DNA of 64,000 nucleotides from Mycobacterium sp. URHD0025 (GTDB lineage Bacteria > Actinomycetota > Actinomycetes > Mycobacteriales > Mycobacteriaceae): contig NZ_AUEQ01000006.1 of NCBI RefSeq assembly GCF_000426065.1, positions 372,001-436,000 on the forward strand, given 5' to 3'. Positions 52,116 to 60,186 of this stretch are shown here, piece after piece. Under the pieces are notes generated by a model. It was not told the origin of the DNA. It saw nothing but the letters and a program-made list of their open reading frames with translations, and searched no databases. Position numbers and translations under genes: made by a program. Within the stretch, counting starts at the first letter, position 1. Every line of letters starts with the position of its first letter.

Positions 52116-55100
52116 GTGGGATGGCACAACGGGCCGCCGAGCTGGTCGGAGATGGAGCGGGTGCTCTCCGGCCGGTTGCTGCGGCCCGCCGAGGGCGACG
52201 GCGGAGACAGTCCGGCCTGGTCGCGTAAGCGCGGTAGCTATCAGCCACCCGAACTCGACCGGCCGCGAACGTCGGTCCGCTACGCCGAACTGCACGCGCA
52301 TTCGGCGTACAGCTTCCTCGACGGCGCGAGTACGCCGGAAGAGTTGGTCGAGGAGGCGGCCCGGCTCAACCTGCGGGCGCTCGCACTGACCGATCACGAC
52401 GGTCTCTACGGGGTGGTGCGGTTCGCCGAGGCGGCCAGGGAGTTGGACGTGGCCACGGTGTTCGGTGCCGAGTTGTCGCTGGGGAACATTCCCCGCACGG
52501 AGGATCCCGACCCGCCCGGCCCACATCTGCTGGTGCTGGCCCGCGGTCCGGAAGGGTATCGACGGCTGTCCCGGGAGATCGCCAAGGCGCACCTGGCCGG
52601 AGGCGAGAAAGGCAAGCCCCGCTACGACTTCGACGAGCTAACCGAGGCCGCCGGTGGGCACTGGCACATTCTCACCGGATGCCGCAAAGGCCATGTCCGT
52701 CAGGCTCTTTCCCGGGGTGGGCCGGAAGCTGCCGCCGCCGCGCTGGCGGATCTGGTGGACCGGTTCGGGGCCGACCGGATCAGTGTCGAGCTCGCCCATC
52801 ACGGCCACCCGTGTGACGACGAACGCAATGCCATCCTGGCCGGCCTGGCCCCGCGGTTCGGCCTCGACGTGGTGGCCACCACGGGTGCGCACTTCGCCGC
52901 TCCCGACCGGGCCCGGCTGGCCATGGCGATGGCCGCGATCCGGGCCCGCAACTCGATGGACACCGCCGCGGGCTGGCTGGCCCCGCTCGGCGGGTCCCAC
53001 CTGCGGTCGGGGGAGGAGATGGCCAGGCTGTTCGGTACCGAGATCGTGACGGCCGCAGCGGATCTCGGTGATCAGTGTGCCTTCGGGCTGGCGCTCATCG
53101 CCCCGCAACTGCCACCGTTCGACGTCCCCGCAGGGCATACCGAGGACAGTTGGTTGCGCGAGTTGGTGATGGCCGGGGCGGCCGAGCGGTATGGGCCACC
53201 CGAGCGGGCGGTGAAGGCATATGCGCAGATAGAACATGAACTGCGCATCATCGAGCAGCTGAAGTTCTCGGGCTATTTCCTTGTGGTGCACGACATCACC
53301 AGGTTCTGCCGGGACAACGACATCCTGTGCCAGGGCAGGGGATCGGCAGCCAATTCGGCGGTCTGTTACGCACTGAAGGTCACCAACGTCGACCCGGTCG
53401 CCAACGAGCTGCTGTTCGAGCGGTTCCTGTCTCCCGCCCGCGACGGCCCGCCGGACATCGACATCGACATCGAATCAGACTTGCGCGAGAACGTCATTCA
53501 GTATGTCTACGAGCGTTACGGTCGTGACTATGCCGCGCAGGTGGCCAACGTCATCACCTATCGCGGTCGCAGTGCGGTCCGCGACATGGCCCGGGCGCTG
53601 GGGTTCTCCCAGGGGCAGCAGGACGCCTGGAGCAAGCACCTCAGCAGGTGGGACGGGCGCCCGGATTCACCGGAGGCGGCCGAGATTCCGCAACCAGTGA
53701 TCGAGTTGGCCACCCAGATCGCCAACCTGCCCCGCCACCTCGGCATCCATTCTGGCGGCATGGTGATCTGTGACCGTCCGATCGCTGACGTGTGCCCGGT
53801 GGAGTGGGCCCGCATGGCCAACCGCAGCGTGCTCCAGTGGGACAAAGATGACTGTGCGGCAATCGGTTTGGTCAAGTTCGATCTGCTTGGCCTCGGTATG
53901 CTCTCGGCGCTGCACTACGCCATCGATCTGCTGGCCGAACACAAGGGCATCACCGTCGACCTGGCCAAGCTGGATCTGTCCGAACCCGCGGTCTACGAAA
54001 TGCTGCAGAAAGCCGACTCGGTCGGGGTGTTCCAGGTGGAGTCCCGTGCGCAGATGGCCACCCTGCCCCGGCTCAAACCGAGGGAATTCTACGACCTGGT
54101 CGTGGAGGTGGCACTGATCCGGCCGGGGCCGATCCAGGGCGGCTCGGTGCATCCCTACATCAAGCGGCGCAACGGATTGGAGAAGGTCACCTACGACCAT
54201 CCATCGATGGAACCCGCGTTGCGCAAAACCCTTGGGGTGCCACTGTTCCAGGAACAGCTCATGCAATTGGCTGTCGACTGTGCGGGTTTCACCGCGGCCG
54301 AAGCCGACCAGCTGCGCCGGGCGATGGGCTCCAAACGCTCCACCGAGAAGATGCGCCGGCTGCGCAGCCGCTTCTACGACGGTATGCGACGGCTGCACGG
54401 CATCACCGGCGAGGTGGCCGAACGGATCTACGAGAAGCTGGAGGCATTCGCCAATTTTGGTTTCCCGGAAAGCCATTCGCTGAGTTTCGCGTCGCTGGTG
54501 TTCTATTCGTCGTGGTTCAAACTGCATCACCCCGCAGCGTTCTGTGCGGCGCTGCTGCGGGCCCAGCCGATGGGCTTCTACTCGCCGCAGTCGCTGGTCG
54601 CCGACGCGCGCCGGCACGGGGTGGCGGTGCACGGCCCTGACGTCAACGCCAGCCTGGCCTACGCCACACTGGAAAATCGCGGCATGGACGTGCGGCTGGG
54701 GGTGGGCAGTGTCCGCCATATCGGTGACGAGTTGGCCCAACGTATGGTCGACGAACGAAATGCCAACGGCCCGTTTGCCTCACTCATCGATCTGACCAAC
54801 CGGGTACAGCTGTCGGTACCCCAGACCGAGGCGCTGGCCACCGCCGGCGCGCTGGGCTGCTTCGGGGTCAGCCGGCGCGAGGCGTTGTGGGCGGCAGGCG
54901 CGGCGGCCTCCGAACGGCCGGACCGGCTGCCGGGAGTGGGTTCTTCCTCGCATGTCCCTCCGCTGCCGGGGATGAGCGCGCTCGAGCTGTCGGCCGCCGA
55001 CGTGTGGGCCACCGGTATCTCACCGGACAGCTATCCCACCCAGTACCTGCGCGCCGACCTCGACGCGCTCGGTGTGATTCCGGCCGACAAGTTGCTCGGC

Positions 55101-55385
55101 GTCGTCGACGGAACGCGGATCCTGGTTGCCGGGGCGGTAACTCACCGGCAGCGTCCGGCGACCGCGCAGGGCGTGACGTTCATGAACCTGGAGGACGAGA
55201 CCGGGATGGTCAACGTGTTGTGTGCCCCCGGTGTGTGGGCGCGCTACCGCAAGCTGGCGCAGACGGCACCGGCACTGGTGGTCCGCGGCATCGTGCAGAA
55301 CGCCACGGGAGCGGTCACCGTGATCGCCGACCGGATGGACCCGGTCCAACTGAGAGTCGGCTCCCGGTCGCGAGACTTCCGCTGA
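52116..55385 (+). CDS. dnaE2: DnaE2, error-prone DNA polymerase III alpha subunit
   Basis: 1089 residues. PHP domain at the N-terminus (YAELHAHSAYSFLDG, ALTDHDGLYG), polymerase active site with PPDIDIDIESD (metal-binding Asp), then QGRGSAANSAV upstream and GVFQVESRAQM downstream, helix-hairpin-helix, and an OB fold near the end (GVTFMNLEDETGMVNV). It lacks the C-terminal tau/epsilon-binding extension of the replicative DnaE1. It does translesion synthesis with ImuA' and ImuB during the SOS response. GTG at 52116 (VGWHNGPPSW) fits the M. tuberculosis N-terminus; GTG at 52113 is adjacent. Longer frames upstream cross the SOS box and are not used. Confidence 0.95.
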   Translation: MGWHNGPPSWSEMERVLSGRLLRPAEGDGGDSPAWSRKRGSYQPPELDRPRTSVRYAELHAHSAYSFLDGASTPEELVEEAARLNLRALALTDHDGLYGVVRFAEAARELDVATVFGAELSLGNIPRTEDPDPPGPHLLVLARGPEGYRRLSREIAKAHLAGGEKGKPRYDFDELTEAAGGHWHILTGCRKGHVRQALSRGGPEAAAAALADLVDRFGADRISVELAHHGHPCDDERNAILAGLAPRFGLDVVATTGAHFAAPDRARLAMAMAAIRARNSMDTAAGWLAPLGGSHLRSGEEMARLFGTEIVTAAADLGDQCAFGLALIAPQLPPFDVPAGHTEDSWLRELVMAGAAERYGPPERAVKAYAQIEHELRIIEQLKFSGYFLVVHDITRFCRDNDILCQGRGSAANSAVCYALKVTNVDPVANELLFERFLSPARDGPPDIDIDIESDLRENVIQYVYERYGRDYAAQVANVITYRGRSAVRDMARALGFSQGQQDAWSKHLSRWDGRPDSPEAAEIPQPVIELATQIANLPRHLGIHSGGMVICDRPIADVCPVEWARMANRSVLQWDKDDCAAIGLVKFDLLGLGMLSALHYAIDLLAEHKGITVDLAKLDLSEPAVYEMLQKADSVGVFQVESRAQMATLPRLKPREFYDLVVEVALIRPGPIQGGSVHPYIKRRNGLEKVTYDHPSMEPALRKTLGVPLFQEQLMQLAVDCAGFTAAEADQLRRAMGSKRSTEKMRRLRSRFYDGMRRLHGITGEVAERIYEKLEAFANFGFPESHSLSFASLVFYSSWFKLHHPAAFCAALLRAQPMGFYSPQSLVADARRHGVAVHGPDVNASLAYATLENRGMDVRLGVGSVRHIGDELAQRMVDERNANGPFASLIDLTNRVQLSVPQTEALATAGALGCFGVSRREALWAAGAAASERPDRLPGVGSSSHVPPLPGMSALELSAADVWATGISPDSYPTQYLRADLDALGVIPADKLLGVVDGTRILVAGAVTHRQRPATAQGVTFMNLEDETGMVNVLCAPGVWARYRKLAQTAPALVVRGIVQNATGAVTVIADRMDPVQLRVGSRSRDFR

Positions 55386-55515
55386 GCTCTGTGAGTTAGG
55401 TAACCCTTACTTTGTTGGATGAAATGGTGTTATGGTCAAAGTGCTCAGAGGACCTGAGCAATTTCGAGTCAAGCCGGAGGTCACGCAGGGCCCGAAGCGT
55501 GGAAGGGATAGCGAT

Positions 55516-55869
55516 ATGAACAGCATGTCCACCAGGCGGTTTCGCTGTACTCACAAGCCGGTGCACCCAATGTCACTGGGCGGCTCGTTGGGCGCTGGTG
55601 CAGCTCTATTGGGCGTGTTGTTCGGTCCGGCCCCCGTGGTCGGAGCGGCGCCATCCGGGCCGTCGTCGGTCGATCAGGTTGTCAGCCAGCTCAAGGCCAA
55701 GGGCTACGCCGTCGTGGTCAACAGATTTGGCACCGGACGCTCCGAGAACTGCGCGGTGACTGCGGTTCGGCCCGGCCAGACGTACTCGCGCACCGATCAC
55801 GGGGTCCCGGGTGGCGACCTCTCCACCACTGTCACCGGTAAGACCGTGTATGTCGACGTCAAGTGCTGA
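55516..55869 (+). CDS. Small exported protein of unknown function
   Basis: 117 residues. A Sec-type signal (SLGGSLGAGAALLGVLFGPA) with cleavage near VVGAAPS, then a compact domain SVDQVVSQLKAKGYAVVVNR with two cysteines (ENCAVTAV and the C-terminal DVKC) that may form a disulfide. A small secreted mycobacterial protein of this pattern is familiar but has no assigned role. ATG at 55516 has GGAAGGGA about 7 bases upstream; the longer frame from 55432 overlaps a likely promoter (TATGGT near 55430). Confidence 0.65.
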   Translation: MNSMSTRRFRCTHKPVHPMSLGGSLGAGAALLGVLFGPAPVVGAAPSGPSSVDQVVSQLKAKGYAVVVNRFGTGRSENCAVTAVRPGQTYSRTDHGVPGGDLSTTVTGKTVYVDVKC

Positions 55870-55937
55870 GCTGCTCGACCCGCAACACCTAAGCTCATCA
55901 GAGGACCTTGCCGGTATCTGATGACGAGGAGGCTGGG

Positions 55938-56624
55938 GTGGCGGTTCGAGCGGTCGAACGTGATTCGCTTGTCGTGCAGTGCAGCGCCGAACTGAGTCGG
56001 CTGATCAAGCAGGGCGAGTGGCCGGTTGGTGCCCGGATCCCGAATGAGCAGGAACTGGCCAGGCTCCTCGGCGTCGGCCGGTCCACCAGCAGGGAAGCGG
56101 TGCGGTCCTTGATCGCCTCCGGGCAACTCAGTTCACGGCAAGGCTCGGGCACCTTCGTGGTTTCCGCGACCCCGGTATCAGAACTCGATCGTCAGATCAG
56201 GCAATCCGATATCGGCGACGTCACCGAGGTTCGGCTGCTGTTGGAGGTCGAGGCGGGCCGGCTGGCCGCCCATCGCCGCACCCGCGCGGATATCGATGAG
56301 ATCAAGCGGGCCCTGACAGCGCGGCAGTCGGCGTCGACTACAGCGGACCTGATCGAAGCCGACCTGCGGTTTCATGCCGGCATCGTTGCGGCAACGCACA
56401 ACTCGGTGCTCGTAATGCTGTACGACTCCTTCGGCGGGACGCTCCGGGCCACGGCCGAAGAGATCTTCTCCAGTCATGACCATTGGTCCGAGGCCACCGT
56501 CCGTCGCGACGAGAAGGCACACGCGGATCTCTACTCGGCAATCGAACGAGGCGACCCGCGGGCGGCGGCTCTCGTGGCCCGCCGCGTCATGGTGTGCACC
56601 GTCCCCGGGGCGCCGACGCGTTAG
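55938..56624 (+). CDS. GntR/FadR-family transcriptional regulator
   Basis: 228 residues. Winged helix at the N-terminus (VQCSAELSRLIKQGEWPVGA, then PNEQELARLLGVGRSTSREA, wing SRQGSGTFV), followed by a FadR C-terminal (FCD) domain with metal-ligand positions (EADLRFHAGIVAATHNSVLV; ARRDEKAHADLYSAI). FCD regulators sense organic acids or acyl compounds. GTG at 55938 is preferred since GAGGAG sits 6 bases upstream; the longer frame from 55908 starts with TTG. Convergent with the coiled-coil membrane gene. Target unknown. Confidence 0.87.
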   Translation: MAVRAVERDSLVVQCSAELSRLIKQGEWPVGARIPNEQELARLLGVGRSTSREAVRSLIASGQLSSRQGSGTFVVSATPVSELDRQIRQSDIGDVTEVRLLLEVEAGRLAAHRRTRADIDEIKRALTARQSASTTADLIEADLRFHAGIVAATHNSVLVMLYDSFGGTLRATAEEIFSSHDHWSEATVRRDEKAHADLYSAIERGDPRAAALVARRVMVCTVPGAPTR

Positions 56625-56646
56625 CGTGCCCAGTTCTCCTGCGGTG

Positions 56647-57630
56647 TCACGGCATTAGAGAGTTGGTCGCGCTGTCGCCCTGATTCGCGGTGGCCTGCGT
56701 GCTGTCCTCGAGCCCGGTCCGCAACAGCGACCACGCCATCCGCCGAGCGGCAGTGGCCCGCTCGTGCAAGAGACGTTGCACCGCCGGGATGGGATTGGTT
56801 TCGGGTGTGCGCCCCTCGACCACGTCTGCGTGCAGATCCTCGGCGACCTGGATGGCCATCAACACCGCGTCGTTGACCCGGTTGAGTGCATCCTGCAGCC
56901 GGTCGTCCTGGCTGACCAGGTGGGCGTTGTCCAGTTCGACCGAAACGTCGCTCACCACTTGGCTGATCTGCTCGAAGATCGCGTTCATCGCGGATTCCCG
57001 CTCGTCGCGGTCGGGGTTGCGCAGTTGACTCGCCCCTTCGGACCACAGCGTCGCGAGCATCCTGGTGTGTGCGCCGACGGCCCGTGACACTTCGATCATC
57101 GCCTGCTTCTGCAGTTGATCGAGCAGGTTGTTGCGTTCTATGCGGGCCAGTTCCTGCTGAGCCACGAGTTCGGCTTGATGCAGTTTCTGCTGGGACTCCA
57201 TCTGCGCCCGATGCCACTTCTGCGTCAAGGCCAGTTCCAGCGCCGAGCGTTCGTCGGCCGCCGCCAGCTCCCGGCGCAGACGCTCGTCGGCGCTGGCGAT
57301 GTCGTATTTGGCCTGCCGCTGGATGGTGAGGGTCAGCCACATCGTCACCATCACGACGACGAAGACGACGGCACCGAAGAACCAGTCGGCCTTGCTTCCC
57401 GCCTCGCCGGGGCTGAACACCAGGTACAAACCGATGGCCAGGACGCCCAGGCCGCCGCCCACCAGCCATCCGATACCGGCCCTTCTGTCGGCCGACAACG
57501 CCTTGGGGGCGGGGTCCGGAGCCAGCACGGCCACGCGCATGGGTTCGGTCGCGTCGCCGTTCTCGGCGTGATTCAACGGGGCGCCCCCTGAAGACTCAGC
57601 GACCCTTGTCGATTCAGTTAGTCCGGCCAT
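56647..57630 (-). CDS. Two-helix membrane protein with long coiled coil
   Basis: 327 residues. Two membrane helices at about 66-88 and 95-118 (GIGWLVGGGLGVLAIGLYLV; FFGAVVFVVVMVTMWLTLTI) follow a cytoplasmic N-terminal tail, then a charged coiled coil (about 120-215; RRELAAADERSALELALTQK, QMESQQKLHQAELVAQQELA) and a helical tail. No enzymatic motif. ATG at 57630 (MAGLTEST) has GGGAGG 6 bases upstream, better than the frame start at 57753. Topology suggests a membrane-tethered scaffold. Function unknown. Confidence 0.75.
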   Translation of the reverse strand: MAGLTESTRVAESSGGAPLNHAENGDATEPMRVAVLAPDPAPKALSADRRAGIGWLVGGGLGVLAIGLYLVFSPGEAGSKADWFFGAVVFVVVMVTMWLTLTIQRQAKYDIASADERLRRELAAADERSALELALTQKWHRAQMESQQKLHQAELVAQQELARIERNNLLDQLQKQAMIEVSRAVGAHTRMLATLWSEGASQLRNPDRDERESAMNAIFEQISQVVSDVSVELDNAHLVSQDDRLQDALNRVNDAVLMAIQVAEDLHADVVEGRTPETNPIPAVQRLLHERATAARRMAWSLLRTGLEDSTQATANQGDSATNSLMP

Positions 57631-57894
57631 GTCGACCTCCCGTCGGGCAAGCCTGCCACCGTGCCGGCGTTCAGAGTAAGGCCATCCTCCCCAGCGGGTG
57701 CTACCGGTCGGTGACTCCCGCATTCGCATACTCTGTTTTTCGTCATTCTTCAAGTGCCCCTAGCGATGACGGGCCGCTCCTCAACCGCTAGTGTCATCGG
57801 CGTGCTCACCGTGAGCGGCGGCGAATCGGATCCACAGGTCCGGTCACCGGCCGCTCGGTTTCTGTTGAACTTTTCGCTTGAGAATTGAGGGCCC

Positions 57895-58467
57895 ATGGGA
57901 CAAAACGCGACGCTGGAAGGTGATTCGGCGGTCATCGTCAGTCTGTCGGAAGCGGCGATGCACATGTATTCCGCCGCTATCGACGCACTGCCCTTCCCCG
58001 AGGACAAGAAGTTCCACAAGCGCGCCGACGTCGTCCTGTCCGGCCTGCGGAAGCTGCGCGCCTCCCTGTCCGAGGCCGCCAGCAGCAACCGGCCGTCTCC
58101 CGCGGTCATCGTGGCGCTGAGCGGCGTCCGTCAGCGGTACGACTCGCTGATGGCCCACGCCGCCGCGGCGCCGGGATCCTCTCTGGGACAGCAGATCTAC
58201 GTCACCCGCGTCCACGCCAAGCTGTCGGCGCAGGAAGTGGCCAACGGCGCCGGTCTGCGTGACGGCCTGCTCGACGAACTCGAGGCCGGCGCAACGCCGA
58301 CCGACGCGGAGGCGCAGAAGATCCGCGACACCATCGCGGCGCTGGGCGGGTTGCCCGGCGACGACCACGGCATCCATGCGGTTCCGAACCCGGTTGAATA
58401 CGGGTCGTCCGAAGAGTCGCAGGCCAACGGCTGGGAACCCGTGCTGGTCTCCGAGAACGCCGGCTGA
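57895..58467 (+). CDS. XRE-like DNA-binding protein of unknown role
   Basis: 190 residues. N-terminal helical part (about 10-90), then a helix-turn-helix of XRE type (QQIYVTRVHAKLSAQEVANG, AGLRDGLLDELEAGATPTDA; about 103-140) followed by a short acidic tail (VPNPVEYGSSEESQANGWEP). The recognition helix region is somewhat degenerate. ATG at 57895 has GAGGG upstream. Divergent from the coiled-coil membrane protein across 264 bases that hold no other gene I can see. Stands alone and ends before a terminator. Confidence 0.7.
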   Translation: MGQNATLEGDSAVIVSLSEAAMHMYSAAIDALPFPEDKKFHKRADVVLSGLRKLRASLSEAASSNRPSPAVIVALSGVRQRYDSLMAHAAAAPGSSLGQQIYVTRVHAKLSAQEVANGAGLRDGLLDELEAGATPTDAEAQKIRDTIAALGGLPGDDHGIHAVPNPVEYGSSEESQANGWEPVLVSENAG

Positions 58468-58552
58468 TAGACCCGTGCGACGTCGTCGATCCGGCGACGG
58501 TTCGCTACCTTCATCGGTTAGCTGAGTTTCACTGCGGCGCACGATGATTGAC

Positions 58553-58579
58553 AGCTCCCCAGCAAACTGCTGGGGAGCT
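58553..58579. terminator. Hairpin terminator
   Basis: A 12-bp perfect stem (58553-58564 with 58568-58579) with a 3-base AAC loop, between the XRE-like gene and the nitroreductase gene. Confidence 0.75.
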
Positions 58580-58625
58580 GTTCGGGTTTCGGTGGACGTT
58601 TCGCTGAACGTTGTAGTCTCGCGAC

Positions 58626-59279
58626 ATGACAGCCGAACCAGCCCTGAACTTGACCGTCGATGAACTCCTGACCACCACTCGCTCGGTGCGCAAACGTCTC
58701 GACTTCGAAAAGCCGGTGCCGCGCGAGGTCATCACAGAGTGCCTGGACCTGGCGCTTCAGGCACCCACCGGCTCGAATGCGCAAGGCTGGCAATGGGTTT
58801 TCGTCGAGGACCCGGCAAAGAAGAAGGCGCTGGCCGACATCTACCGGTCGAACGCCAACCCGTACCTGGATCTGCCGAAGCCCGAGCGCGGTGACATCCG
58901 CGACCAGCAGATCGATGCGGTGATGAGTTCGGCCAAGTATCTGAACGAGAACTTCGAGAAGGCACCGGTGCTGCTGATCCCGTGCCTGGAGGGCCGTCCC
59001 GACGGAGCGCCCGCCGGCATGTCCGCGTCGTTCTGGGGGTCGCTGCTGCCCGCGGTGTGGAGTTTCATGCTGGCGCTGCGGTCCCGTGGCCTGGGCTCGG
59101 CATGGACGACGCTGCACCTGCTCGGTGACGGCGAGAAGCAGGCTGCCGAACTGCTGGGCATCCCGTTCGATCGGTACGCGCAGGCGGGACTGTTCCCGAT
59201 CGCCTACACCGTGGGAACCGATTTCAAGAAGGCCAAGCGCCTTCCAGCCGAGCAGTTCTCCCACTGGGACAGCTGGTGA
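58626..59279 (+). CDS. Nitroreductase-family flavoprotein (Rv3368c-like)
   Basis: 217 residues. FMN-dependent nitroreductase fold: TTRSVRKRLDFEKPVP at the N-terminus with the phosphate-binding Arg cluster, LALQAPTGSNAQGWQWVFVE and the C-terminal GTDFKKAKRLP. Substrates in this family are quinones, nitro compounds or flavins. It occupies the Rv3368c place, downstream of the dnaE2 region and next to the methylase gene. Terminator with a T-run immediately after. Confidence 0.88.
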   Translation: MTAEPALNLTVDELLTTTRSVRKRLDFEKPVPREVITECLDLALQAPTGSNAQGWQWVFVEDPAKKKALADIYRSNANPYLDLPKPERGDIRDQQIDAVMSSAKYLNENFEKAPVLLIPCLEGRPDGAPAGMSASFWGSLLPAVWSFMLALRSRGLGSAWTTLHLLGDGEKQAAELLGIPFDRYAQAGLFPIAYTVGTDFKKAKRLPAEQFSHWDSW

Positions 59280-59290
59280 CCCCGGGCGTC

Positions 59291-59319
59291 CTGGGGCACC
59301 TGTTGCCCCAGATGTTTTT
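59291..59319 (+). terminator. Rho-independent terminator with T-run
   Basis: CTGGGGCA (59291-59298) pairs with TGCCCCAG (59304-59311), followed by ATG and five T (59315-59319). It ends the nitroreductase transcript and faces the convergent methylase gene. Confidence 0.78.
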
Positions 59320-59390
59320 GTGAAGCAGGAGTATGAAGTCTCTGTGAGATTCGGGCGTGGGTCGCGTGGCGGCCCACGCCCGTTGCGTAA

Positions 59391-59855
59391 CTAGACGCCG
59401 CCGGCGAACCCGTGTTGGCGCCATGCCTCATAGGCGGCGACGGCCGCGGCATTCGAGAGATTCAGTGACCGTCTGCCCGCGAGCATCGGAATACGCACCT
59501 GTGCGGTGATATTGGGATCGGCGAGGGTCCGCATATCCAGTCCGGTGGGTTCGGGGCCGAACATCAGCACGTCTCCGGGTTGGTAGGAGACATCGGTGAA
59601 CGGGGTCGACGCGTGCGCGGTGAACGCGTAGACGCGGGCCGGCATCAGCTCGCGCCAGGCGGCTTCCAGATCGGCGTGCACCGTCACCGATGCCAGGTCG
59701 TGGTAGTCCAGGCCGGCCCGGCGCAGCTTGGGTTCGGAAAGGTCGAAACCCAACGGCTCGATCAGGTGAAGCTCGCACCCGGTACCTGCCACCATCCTGA
59801 TCGCATTACCGGTGTTGGGTGCGATGCGGGGAGAAAAGAACAACACCCGGAACAT
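59391..59855 (-). CDS. SpoU-family tRNA 2'-O-ribose methyltransferase (TrmL-like)
   Basis: 154 residues, the short SpoU/SPOUT form. Trefoil-knot motifs are clear: motif 1 APNTGNAIRMVAGTG, motif 2 LMFGPEPTGL and motif 3 IPMLAGRRSLNLSNAAAVAA. By length and motifs it fits TrmL, which methylates the wobble nucleotide of some tRNAs. It corresponds to Rv3366 (spoU) by position. ATG at 59855. Confidence 0.9.
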   Translation of the reverse strand: MFRVLFFSPRIAPNTGNAIRMVAGTGCELHLIEPLGFDLSEPKLRRAGLDYHDLASVTVHADLEAAWRELMPARVYAFTAHASTPFTDVSYQPGDVLMFGPEPTGLDMRTLADPNITAQVRIPMLAGRRSLNLSNAAAVAAYEAWRQHGFAGGV

Positions 59856-60186
59856 CCGACGATGATCGTACGAAGGCGCGTCGATGAGCTAATCGGGACC
59901 GAATTGAGGTGTGAATCGGCACCTCGAATAGGAACCGAAAAGCGGCATCCGATTCGGCAAGGACAGCACTGTTTGCTCGATTACCACACAACTGCGCTAC
60001 GGCTCGGTCACGAACTCTGTCTGTTCAGTAAGAATTGTGGAAACGCTCGCGAGCTGCTGTCATACTCGTGCAATTGCCAAGGCGTTTGACGCCCGCCCCT
60101 GCGTGGGCGGAAACAGCAGGAAGTCTTATGAAACACGCCCCACGAGTAAATTGCGGCCACACAGCCGGTAGCACGGTTGGGCGCCG
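59856..60186. other. Intergenic region upstream of the kinase operon
   Basis: 331 bases between the divergent methylase and kinase genes with no gene I can support. A CATACT at about 60061 might be a -10 for the kinase operon, giving a leader of about 115 bases. No obvious dyad operator seen. Confidence 0.35.
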